Positions 54,001 to 62,463 of a stretch of 64,000 nucleotides of DNA are shown one piece after another. The stretch spans positions 51,901,122-51,965,121 of the forward strand of contig NW_024881282.1 in assembly GCF_018691265.1 (NCBI RefSeq). Direction: 5' to 3'. Every line of letters begins with the position of its first letter. The first letter of the stretch is position 1. A program made the translations under genes and the position numbers. This stretch comes from Tyto alba. Taxonomy: Eukaryota > Chordata > Aves > Strigiformes > Tytonidae. The notes beneath the pieces are model-generated. The model saw only the letters and a list, made by a program, of their open reading frames with translations. It ran no database searches and had not been told where the DNA came from.

Positions 54001-57000
54001 ACTATATTCTACCAAACAATAAAACTTCACTTGAAAGTAGGAGACCACAGTTTCCTTAGAGGCTAGATCATACAACTCACTACTGCAAGAAATATGACAG
54101 GTAGTGGATTTCTGCTCTGTCTGAAATAAAAGAAAAACTTTTTAGCTTAAACAAAAACCCATCTTCAATCTCAGTCTCTCTTCACAACTAGTGTGTACAA
54201 CAATGCACACGCTTACATCCAGCCACCAGTAAAATCAACTACTTAAGCAAACTGTATCTTCTGAAAGTTTGAAACAAATAAAAATACTCTCAATTTTTTG
54301 CTATTACAGAAGTCACACAGATACAATAGGGGTGAAAACAGAATAAGCAAATGAACACAAAGGAGGAAAATGGTTTAAGAAAACTGAGAAGTTCCATTTT
54401 AAACAGCTCTGATTGGAGGATGACAAACCAACGGTTTCAATCAGTCAGTATCAGCTGAGGTCAGTAGGCCTGAAGTTTATAGAAAGATCACGTAACAGAT
54501 ATAGCCCTTTTTTTTTTAAGGTTGAAATCCAGCATACTGATGTCACATCTGATCCTTACCGCAAAAAGTTATGTTAGCCAACCACAAAATAACTACCTAC
54601 AAAATTCAGAAAGGCAGTCTGAGGTATTTCTGCAATAGTACCCAAGGCTAAATAAATACTGTAGAGCAGGCTCTGTATCACAAAAGCAAGGCAGAGCCTG
54701 CAACAGTCAGAATCTAGAGAGACACGAAACACAGCAATATAATACTTCATCATCCCCATGTGCTTCCATAAGCACTTCATCTCTATGTATATATACATAC
54801 ACACATGCATCTGTGCTATATATAAACCTGAACACCCCTTGCATGCTTTCATAAAGACTTCATCTTTATATATGAACAGACACTATATATAATACATACA
54901 CACACACATATAAATCGATGTTTAAAAATACCAAAGTTCTGCACTTCCAAAATTAGTAAGTAGTTCCAGATATATAGCTGGACCACCATGCTTTCACAAA
55001 TCCTAAATTAAGTCTTGGCTGTGTTACATGTGGGCCCCTGTTTTTTGTGGGCCCATCTGCATGTACAACTTCATGATTGGTGTTCAGGCTGTTAGTACTA
55101 CGTTCCTTCTCTTCTAATTTTATAAAAAAATTAAGCTGCTGCCCCAACTCTAAAAATCAACCAGCACTTAACTGGTCAATGAATGTGGAAAAAAAAGCCC
55201 TTTGATACTAATGAACGATTCAGATAAATAACCTAGCTACATAAATATACAATGATGTTGATTTGAAGTATGCAGCTCCACCTTGAATTTGCAGAATATT
55301 CATCATTCCTTTTGAGAATACCCTACGTACACTGTTTTTTTTTTTTTAATTTAAGCCAATTCTTTCTATAAATGGATTTGAATAAGATGCTTTTACCCCT
55401 GCAGCTACATAGAAAGTCACTGAAACACTAATATCTAAATGCATAGTTTCACCTTCTACTAGCCTATAATCACATTACCATTTAAAGCTCTGCCATATGT
55501 TTACGAAGATAGTATGTGAGCATTCATGAAGAAGTCATTAATTCCAAGAAAAGTATGCCATCAATGCTTTTCAGGGTCACTATGAAACCTTTCATAATTT
55601 AAAAGGAAATGTATGCAATAAAAATTTCAGATATTTAGTGTTAACATGACAGCATATAGACCCTCTCTCTACTCGCTCATGCCTTCAGGAGAGAGATACC
55701 CTCTCTCATCCATATATAGTGGCATACTTGGGAAGTTTCATTCCTAGTAGATTAACTAGGAGTCGAAGATAATGTGAGATACCACAGAACCGGAAAATAA
55801 CATCCTTCTCATGCCATCAGTGCTTATTTCTTTAGGTAAACTACTGCAGCAATAAAGTCAGATTCATCCAATCACTGCCCCCAAGTACAGTGATAGCTAT
55901 TTCTAGGGAAGACAGCTATCGGCCTGAACTAATCAGACATGTAAGGAGAGAGCAGCCTTCGTTTTTCACCACAGTTCATGCGACCCTTTAAGCACAGTGA
56001 CTAACCTCATTGCCAAAATAATGTCATCTCAAAAAACACATTTACCAGAACAGCTCCTCTGTGCGAGTGTGGAAGATCGAATTTGTCACTGAAAACGAGA
56101 CACAAAACCAGACTGAAGGGGGGCTGGGGAGGGGGAAGGAGAAAGCTGCTTCTCAGTGCAGTCAAAGGGTCCCAACCTCACCACAAACATGCACGTCTGA
56201 TCGGAGTCTGCAGAAATTAAATACACTTTGCTTAAGCACCAAGCGCCCCGTTAGGCGGGACGGGGCGCCCACGGCGGGGGGGGGGGGGGCGGTGCCCGTG
56301 AGGGCTCGGTCCCGCCGCAGGGGACACCCGGCAAAAGGAGAGCGGCGGCCAAGCCCCCGGGGCCAAACCCTGCTTCCCCGCCCCATCCCACACTCCCCGG
56401 CCCCACACCCCGTGCCCGGGCTCACCGTGTGGGAAGCGTTGCTGGCCCTGAGCGGCGGCAATGCGAGGGGTGACGGCGGGCCGGTCCCAGCTCCTGCTCG
56501 GGAGAGCCCGGCTCCGGTGCCCGGGGAAGACTGCAGCGGGCGGCCGCTGTCCCCTGCCCTGCCTGCGGAGAGCAGAGGGGGGGGGGTGAGCGCGGCAGGC
56601 GGCGGCTGCGGCCCCGGCGCTTCGCCGGCACCGCCGCCCGTCTTGTTTCAGGCAGAAGCCATTAGAAAGCTAATCACCGCCGCGGCGCACGCACACACAC
56701 CCCGATCCGGCTAATAGCGCGGGCGGGCCATGCTCGCCCGGCTAAACCCTTCATCCGAGATTAACCCGCCACCGACAGGCGCCTAACCGGGAGAACAAGC
56801 CGGATCTGCCCCGCACACGCCTCGGGGCTGGACGGCCGCCCAAACCCCCCCCCCCCACCCCCGAGCCGTCTGGCCCGCCGAAATCCCGGCGCCGCCGGGG
56901 ACCCGCCAGGAGTTCACAAGCCTGCAGCGGGAAGCGCAGACTAGCACCGCTGTCCCCCCCCCCGCCGCCCCGTCAAACGCGGCCGCTCCGGCAAACGCAA

Positions 57001-57332
57001 CGATTCCCAATTTTTACTGGGTCGGTTTTGCGGAGTGGTTTTCCCCTCCACCCCCTTCCTTCCCCAAGGCGAACTCGCCACCCCGCACGCCGGAGCCGAA
57101 CACGCAGCTCCCCCCCCCCCCCCCCCCCCCCCGGGGCTCGGCTGCCGAGGGGAGGGTGGATCATTGTTCCGTCACGCACACGGCCCCGCTGCGGCGGCAG
57201 CCGCGGGGGCAGCCGAGCCTTCCCCCCGGTTCCCCCCCGGCCCGGCGCGGCGGCGATCAAGGCGGCCCCCTCCTTACCGGCTGGGTAGACAGCACCAGCG
57301 GCGGCGCTAGCTGAGGGTTTTCTGGTTAACAT
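46404..57332 (-). CDS. DYRK2: DYRK2, dual-specificity tyrosine-phosphorylation-regulated kinase 2 (three coding exons, 597 aa)
   Basis: The coding sequence joins 57332-57278, 56562-56426 and 48005-46404 on the minus strand, giving 1794 nt including the TGA stop. Both introns have GT and AG borders and reading phases fit. DYRK2 is a CMGC-group kinase that autophosphorylates a loop tyrosine during folding, then phosphorylates Ser/Thr on substrates; known roles include p53 Ser46 phosphorylation and scaffolding of the EDD-DDB1-VprBP ubiquitin ligase. In long-form numbering the glycine loop is at 225-230, the ATP lysine at K247, the catalytic HCD aspartate at D344, DFG at 364-366 and the YTY activation tyrosine at Y378. 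A basic KKR at 185-187 matches the known nuclear localisation signal, and the DYRK-homology region precedes the kinase domain. Human long form is 601 aa. All key residues are intact, so the gene looks functional. Family identity is certain; the start exon is supported by close agreement with the human N-terminus. Confidence 0.97.
49940..49964. repeat. A25 homopolymer in DYRK2 intron 2
   Basis: A run of A after six G. On the DYRK2 sense strand it is a T run, too far from the acceptor at 48006 to act as its pyrimidine tract. Confidence 0.95.
54763..54925. repeat. Diverged tandem duplication with TA/CA tracts in intron 2
   Basis: A segment starting CTTCCATAAGCACTTCATCT at 54763 recurs as CTTTCATAAAGACTTCATCT at 54846, each followed by TATATA and then CATACACACA. 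The 83-bp offset and shared order point to an old tandem duplication around a microsatellite. Confidence 0.65.
56426..56562 (-). CDS. DYRK2: DYRK2 coding exon 2 (137 bp)
   Basis: This exon is bounded by a pyrimidine tract plus CAG acceptor on its upstream side and a GTGAGC donor at 56425. In the phase set by exon 1 it encodes a glycine-, serine- and proline-rich segment ending in [20 protein letters not shown], which closely follows the human long-isoform segment [16 protein letters not shown]. The segment is predicted to be disordered. Length 137 is not a multiple of three, so inclusion or skipping changes the downstream frame. The exon is very GC-rich and lies in the CpG island. Confidence comes from splice sites, phase and protein similarity all agreeing. 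Confidence 0.9.
56563..57277 (-). other. DYRK2 intron 1 (715 bp, GC-rich)
   Basis: The intron runs from GTAAGG at 57277 to a C-rich polypyrimidine tract and CAG ending at 56563. It contains a 23-base C run at 57110-57132 (a G run in the transcript), further C runs near 56846-56860 and 56957, and dense CpG. Such G runs can form quadruplexes and are difficult to sequence, so their length here may be unreliable. Confidence 0.85.
57110..57132. repeat. C23 homopolymer in DYRK2 intron 1
   Basis: Twenty-three consecutive C on the plus strand (G in the DYRK2 transcript). Other C or G runs of 10-18 occur at about 56276-56289, 57983-58002 and 58078-58092. Lengths of such runs are often wrong in assemblies. 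Confidence 0.9.
57278..57332 (-). CDS. DYRK2: DYRK2 coding exon 1 (long-isoform start)
   Basis: Translation begins at the ATG whose complement is 57330-57332 and encodes MLTRKPSAS and so on for 18 residues plus one base of a glycine codon. The opening MLTRKPSA is the same as in the human long isoform, as I remember it. The donor at 57277-57276 reads CCG|GTAAGG, a strong match to the consensus. The start has G at -3, an adequate context. The exon lies inside a CpG island. The 5' UTR boundary cannot be fixed from sequence. Its frame is 1 nt past a codon boundary at the junction, which fits exon 2 exactly. Confidence 0.9.
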
Positions 57333-57364
57333 GGCCGCTGGAGAGGAGGGAGAGGAAAAGGCAT
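57326..57364 (-). other. Candidate upstream ORF overlapping the long-isoform ATG
   Basis: An ATG at 57364-57362 (G at -3) opens a 12-codon frame, out of frame with DYRK2, whose TAA stop at 57328-57326 lies just after the DYRK2 ATG at 57332-57330, so the two frames overlap by seven bases. It matters only if transcription starts upstream of 57364, which is likely but not shown. Confidence 0.5.
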
Positions 57365-58150
57365 GTCAGGGTGGCTCTCCTCCGCTGCTCCTCGGCTTCT
57401 CCGGTCTGCGGCTGCCTCTCTTCTCCGATCAGCTACACCCAGACCCAGACGCGTCCTCCGCTGCATCCCCCTGGCCCCGGGCCGGCCGGACAGACCCCCT
57501 AATGGCCCGCCGTCGCCTCCCGCCGCCGCCGCAGCAGCAGCAGCAGCCGCGCCGCCGCCGCAGCCCCCGGCCCAAGCTCATCACCTTCCCCCGCCCCCGC
57601 CCCGGTCGCCCCGGTCCCCTCACACGGAGGAGGGGGGCAGCAGAAGGCGGCCGGACAGGGCCCTCCTCCTCGAACGGCGGGCACAGGGACAAACAGCGCA
57701 TTGGAGGGGCAGTCCCCGCCCCGCCGGCCGCCTCCCCTCCCTCCGTCCCTCCCGGCCTCCTTCCCTTCCCCTACCGCTCCGCTCCGCGGCAGCGGCGGGG
57801 CCCGCCGCTCTCCCCCCCCCACCCCCGCCCGCCGCCGCCTGCGCAACGGCCGCCACCCGCCCAACGGCCGCCTCACGCCGGGCCCTGGGCGCGGAGAACT
57901 GAGGGGGGGGGCACCCGGCCGTTGGTCACCCCCCGGGGTCACCAGCCATCTTGGCCGCCGGCTGGCAGCCTCAGCCTCTCCCTGACCCCCCCCCCCCCCC
58001 CCGCTCCGCCTGTACCGGGGCAGGGGGAGCCCCCCCCTCGGCCGCTCCGGCGGCGTCGGGGTGTGAGGGGGGAAGATGGGGGGGGGGGGGGGAGAGAAGT
58101 CGGGGTTCAGGCAGCGGGGGTTACTTGGCGTCAAACTGGGAAGGACAAAG

Positions 58151-59509
58151 GTGGCGCCGTGGGAGGAAGGATAAATAACTTGAAACGTGAAATGAGGTGA
58201 AAACTTGAAAAAAAAAAAAAAATGGCAGTGAGGGGGATGAGCTGTTGGGATTGCCCTGGAGTTGTAAGTGCCTCGAGCTGGAAGGAGGGAAATGAGAGTG
58301 CGGCGAGGAGGGACGCGGACAGGGACGTTATTTGCCTTGTTTTCCAAACTGTACAACGTGCCTTGTGGAGTACAATGCTTTGAATTCCTGGTTTGTCAGT
58401 TTGAACGTCATTAAGAGACAAAAATAGATATCTGAACGTTTGCTCAGCTTGGGACAGCGTTGAAATGAACTCTCCTACCTACGCTCAAACCTTTTTGAAG
58501 TCTGTACAGACCATGCATATTTTCCTTTTTGAAACTGCTGGTAGATATGTAGACAGACCGCCCTTCATCTCCTTTCACAGAAGAAGACAGAAAAATAAAT
58601 CTCCCTTTTTCCTACGCTTAAAAAAAAAATAATCCATCCCTGCTGCCAGAGAGAAAGACTTTGCCTCTTCCAGTACTGCAGATACATGCATAAACAAAGA
58701 CGTTTCCTGTACTGGTACAAAGAAATAAACAATTTCCCTAACCCTCCTGTCACATGGAGAAAACAATCATACCTTCTTCAGCCCACACCCACCTAATCTT
58801 TTCCCTTCACTGTAGCAGAAAGCAAGCTTTGTCTTCCTCAATATCCCTCCAGATATCCACCGTGTTCCCCGTGTCCCTTCCCCTTGGCTGCCAGGTGTAG
58901 AAATGCTGTTTTCTGATTGCTCTTAGTATTTTCCTGTCATTTTCCCAAGCAGCGCATGCACGTCAAAAGGATCTGAATATAAAACACTGTGATAATATTA
59001 GCGCTCTTTGTGTGATACCTTAAATGTTTCAGGAATGGCAAGAAAAAGATACTTTCCTGATTAGTTTAAGGAGGGGAAGGGGGAAGAAGCTTGTTCACAT
59101 TCAAACTAGATAATAAAAACAAGTTGATATCAATTATCTTTTGTAGGGCTTGCAGGAGCTCTTAAGTCATTTCAAATGATGTATCTTCTCTGACTGTCAA
59201 AGTCACAGATGGCTTCATACATATTCTGGGATTGGTTACACCTAAACATCGAGGTGAGAGAAAGTCTGTTAAATGTCTCGTTTCACCCCCTTTCCGGTCA
59301 GGTATACCATTCACAGTATGACTTCCATAGTTTGTTCAAACCATCTTGGACCACTATGAAAACTATTTGAAAATTTGAGTTAGTCTATTACATAGTAAAC
59401 AATCTTTTAATTAAATCAGTGGGAACACATTATAATGGTACCTGTCCAGCTTATTTTCTGTCTAATACTGTGTGCATTGTAAGCTTTCAGCATTGGTCTT
59501 TAAGCCTGA
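58151..59509. other. DNA between the CpG island and the solo LTR, no gene seen
   Basis: GC content falls sharply after about 58,180. No open frame of note, transposon or RNA gene was recognised. It may hold upstream control sequence for DYRK2, but nothing specific stands out. Confidence 0.6.
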
Positions 59510-59514
59510 GTGGA

Positions 59515-60088
59515 TGTGCTGGTTTTGGCTGGGATAGAGTTAATTTTCTTCGTATTAGCTACTATGGGGCTATGTTTTGGATTTGTGCTGAAAACAGTGT
59601 TGATAATGCAGGGATGTTTTCGTTATTGCTGAGCAGTGTTTACTTACACAGTCAAGGCCTTTTCTGCTCCTCACCCCACCCCACCAGCGACCAGGCTGGG
59701 GGTGCACAAGGATTTGGGAGGGGACACAGCTGGGACAGCTGACCCCCACTGACCAAAGGGATGTCCCAGACCGTATGATAACACACTCAGCATATAAAGC
59801 TGGGGGAAGAACGAAGCGGGGGATGCTCAGGGTGATGGCGTTTTTCTTCCCAAGTAACGGTTACGTGCTGGAGCCCGGCTGTCCTGGAGATGGCTGAGCC
59901 CCTGCCTGCCCACGGGAAGCAGTGAATGAATTCCTTGTTTTGCTTTGCTTGTGTGCGGCTCTTGCTTTCCCTAATAAACTGTCTTTATCTCAGCCCACAA
60001 GTTTTCTCACTTTTCTCATTCCCTCCCCCATCCCACCGAGAGGGGGGAGTGAGCGAACAGCTGAGTGGCGCTTAGTTAAACCAAAACA
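59515..60088 (+). mobile_element. Solo LTR of an avian endogenous retrovirus (574 bp)
   Basis: The element begins TGTGCTGG and ends AAAACA, with TG and CA termini. It is flanked by GTGGA (59510-59514) and GTGGG (60089-60093), a 5-bp target-site duplication with one mismatch. Inside are a TATA-like CATATAAAG at 59791-59799 and AATAAA at 59973-59978 followed by GT-rich sequence, in the order expected of U3, R and U5. No internal retroviral genes are present on either side, so this is a recombination remnant. I recognise the family from other bird genomes (ERVL-like is my best guess from the 5-bp duplication) but cannot name it. It sits 2.2 kb upstream of the DYRK2 ATG in the opposite orientation. 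Confidence 0.85.
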
Positions 60089-60093
60089 GTGGG

Positions 60094-60796
60094 CTTGGGC
60101 CTGCTGAGATGCCTCTCTTTTTTTTCTGTCTCTTTGTCCGTCTGCAACCCATCCTGGCATCTGCTGTCAAGGGCAGTACCTGATGGGAGTCTGAGGTGGA
60201 ACTCAAGATGAGGTCAAGACCATCTTGATTCCTTCTGAATGCAGTACAATAAACTTCAATTTAAAAGCCTCTTTCATGCAGGATTTGGGTTGATAAAGAG
60301 GAACGTGCTAATGTAATTGTAAAATACCTTGGCTGCAAGTAGCAATGGCTTTAACAGCCTCCTTCAAAATCCTAGTTGCAGATCTACAAAGAAGAGAAGA
60401 AAGCAGAGCCTATATACTCAAAGACAAAGCAAAGATTAATTCTTTCATCCCAAGTGTTACACTCAGGAATCTGAACTATGTCCTGTCAAGTGGCCACAAA
60501 ACTTTCTTTTTTCTGATACTGTACAACTGAACATATAAGCACTTTCCAGACCAGTACTTCACTAGATGAGATCAACAGACTTCAGTTCCCAGGACAGAAA
60601 TAATATTAGGCACCTGACAGGGGAAAGTGTACAGTGCTCAGAAATCAGAGAACAAAATGAATCAGGGTTTTCTTGGTCCCTTTTCCTGCTCCTTAAGTTT
60701 TTATTACCTGAAAGTGTGAACTAACCTATAATGACAGACTAGTCTTCCCTTTCTTGCAAGCAAACCTACTAAGTGTTCATGAGTGTCTGACTACTT
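60094..60796. other. Unique-looking DNA between the LTR and CR1, no gene seen
   Basis: There are no recognisable coding, RNA or repeat sequences. Confidence 0.6.
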
Positions 60797-61290
60797 AGAA
60801 TCATAGAAGGATAGAATAGTTTGAGTAGGAATGGACCTCTAAAAGTCACCTAGTCCAACCCCCCCCTGCAAGGAGCAGGGACATCTTCATCTAGATCAGG
60901 TTGCTCAGAGCCCCGTCCAACCTGGCCTTGAATGTTTCTAGGGATGGGGCACCTACCAACTCTCTGGGCAACCTGTTCCAGTGTTTCACTACCCTCAATG
61001 TAAAAGATATCTTCCTTATACCTAGTCTAAATGTACCCTGTTTGAGTTTAAAACCATTATCCCTTGTCCTGTTGCAACAGGCCCTACTAAAAAGTTTGTC
61101 CCCATCTTTCTTATAAACCCCTTTAAGTACTGAGAGGCCGCAATAAGGTCTTCCTGGAGCCTGCTGTTCTCCAGGCTGAACAACCTCAACTCTCTCGGCC
61201 TTTCTTCATAGGAGAGATGCTGCAGCACTTTGATTATTTTTGTGGCCTCCTCTGGACACACTCCAACAGCTCCAACAGGTACTTGCAAGG
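60797..61290 (-). mobile_element. CR1 LINE fragment, 3' part of ORF2 and 3' UTR
   Basis: Read on the minus strand, this segment encodes the decayed C-terminus of the CR1 reverse-transcriptase ORF (frame 61288-61022, with RELRLFSLENSRLQEDLIAA and YLKG), then the 3' UTR ending in the CR1 octamer-type tail near 60797-60815. It is 5'-truncated, as most CR1 copies are, and carries substitutions throughout, so it is an old dead copy. It is the longest transposon coding remnant in the window. Confidence 0.9.
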
Positions 61291-62354
61291 GACTTGTAAG
61301 GTAGTGTCATCAAAGCACTTGTTTTTAAGAGAAACGGCTGAAAACTTTATTTCCAAAATAAAGAGTACCCAAAGAGGCCTACAGACTGGAAAGTGCCAAC
61401 TGAGTGGGACACAGTCAGTACTGGTTCTGCACCACAGTGGCCACGTAAGGAAGGAGGTGAAGGGGTCAGCAGTTGGAGGTGCAGGTGGGATCAAAAAGCT
61501 GCTTGCTGCAGCTATCTTGAAGAGGCTTAGGTTGGGCTGTCACAGATATCATCCTGTGATAAACTGTAGAAAGTGTTCTGGAACAAAAATTAGCAACTCT
61601 TTGGTAAAAATAAGGTGGTTAAATCACAACCATTGAATGAGAAAATTAAAATTCCTTTTTTTTTTTAAAAAAAAAAAAAAAAACCACAGCAAAAAAAACA
61701 GAACCAGAATAGTCTAGAATAAAACGTGTTATCTGTAAAACCTTGTCTAAAAGTATTCCTGCCCACATAGTACATTAAAATGCATTATTGAAGATAATGT
61801 GCTAGTACAGTGAGGAGAGATACAGAGCATGTTGTGTTTCTTGAGCCATTCTGTCAGGGCCCTTGTGACCAAGACAGATATTAATTGCAAGCAAACTGTG
61901 AGGAGTTGCTGAGGTCTGTTTTGCCAGGCTGCCTTGGGACCCACTTCATATCTAGTTGTCCTGTTAGACCACTGTGCTTCCTTAGCATCACTGTGAAATC
62001 TCCCATGCCAGTCCTCTTACCTCTCCAAAGTGGATGCTGGTTAGGGTTTAATTATATGGGGCTTTGGTATGTAGCTGTAGGGCGAGAGAGGCTGGCCGGT
62101 CAGTCACACAGCATCTCTGGTATTAGCAAACGCTTATGTGGTCAGACACCAGGGAATTCCTCAGAAGCCATGCGTGTCCAAAGCTGCGGTGATGACTTTG
62201 GGGGCTCCCACAGTGACGGGTGCAGTGGTTGCTCAGCACCTTGCTATGCTCTGACTGTTCTCACCGTGCACAGGAAACTATTTTGGCTGTAGATAAATGA
62301 CTGCTAGGTAGAGCAAATACAAGGCACCTCAGACATATGATGGGGATGAAGGAC
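61291..62354. other. DNA between two CR1 fragments, no gene seen
   Basis: Open frames of about 135 codons occur but match nothing I know. A T/A homopolymer boundary lies at about 61,658-61,683. Confidence 0.6.
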
Positions 62355-62463
62355 GCCACGCTTAGGGACATGGTTTAGTGGTAAGATTGGTAGTGTTAGG
62401 TTAATGAGTGGATTTTATGATCTTAAGGGCCTTTTGCAACCTAAATGATTCTATGATTTTATG
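62355..62463 (+). mobile_element. CR1 LINE 3' end, short fragment
   Basis: The stretch has the usual CR1 end wording (GGACATGGTTTAGTGGT, then GATCTTAAGGGCC and CAACCTAAATG) and stops in two octamer units, ATTCTATG at 62448-62455 and ATTTTATG at 62456-62463. It is severely 5'-truncated and is in the opposite orientation to the fragment at 60.8 kb. Confidence 0.88.

Larger units (their letters stand above)
48006..56425 (-). other. DYRK2 intron 2 (8.4 kb)
   Basis: The intron starts GTGAGC at 56425 and ends with an AT-rich tract and TTTTAG at 48006. I see no further coding exon, RNA gene or recognisable transposon inside it. It holds a 25-base A run at 49940-49964, an AT/CA-rich region at 54763-54925 with a diverged direct repeat, and a 17-bp near-palindrome at 51113-51129. 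Several short open frames exist but none resembles a known family. Confidence 0.85.
56220..58150 (-). promoter_or_regulatory. CpG island and presumed DYRK2 promoter
   Basis: The stretch is very rich in G, C and CpG, in sharp contrast to both flanks, and spans DYRK2 exons 1 and 2 and about 800 bp upstream of the long-form ATG. Candidate sites upstream of the ATG are a minus-strand CCAAT (57700-57704), GC boxes near 57,713-57,723, two copies of CAACGGCCGCC (57844-57854 and 57862-57872) with MYB-like AACGG cores, and a minus-strand AAGATGGC YY1-like site (57945-57952). There is no clear TATA box, as is usual for CpG-island promoters. The transcription start cannot be placed; CCAAT and YY1 positions suggest different answers. 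Long open frames on both strands here are compositional artefacts. Confidence 0.8.

Noticed and set aside
56061..56714. Plus-strand 217-codon open frame over DYRK2 exon 2
   Set aside because: It is the antisense shadow of the GC-rich exon and its flanks; the minus strand has matching splice sites and protein similarity.
57331..58200. Plus-strand 289-codon open frame antisense to the DYRK2 start, plus overlapping 179-codon frame
   Set aside because: It is extremely rich in Pro, Arg and Gly, lies in a CpG island with few stop codons in any frame, and shows no family motifs. Overlapping frames of similar length on both strands point to composition.
57499..58356. Minus-strand 285-codon open frame upstream of the DYRK2 ATG
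   Set aside because: It has low-complexity Pro/Gly/Arg sequence, is not in frame with DYRK2 exon 1 by any visible splice, and shows no recognisable domain.
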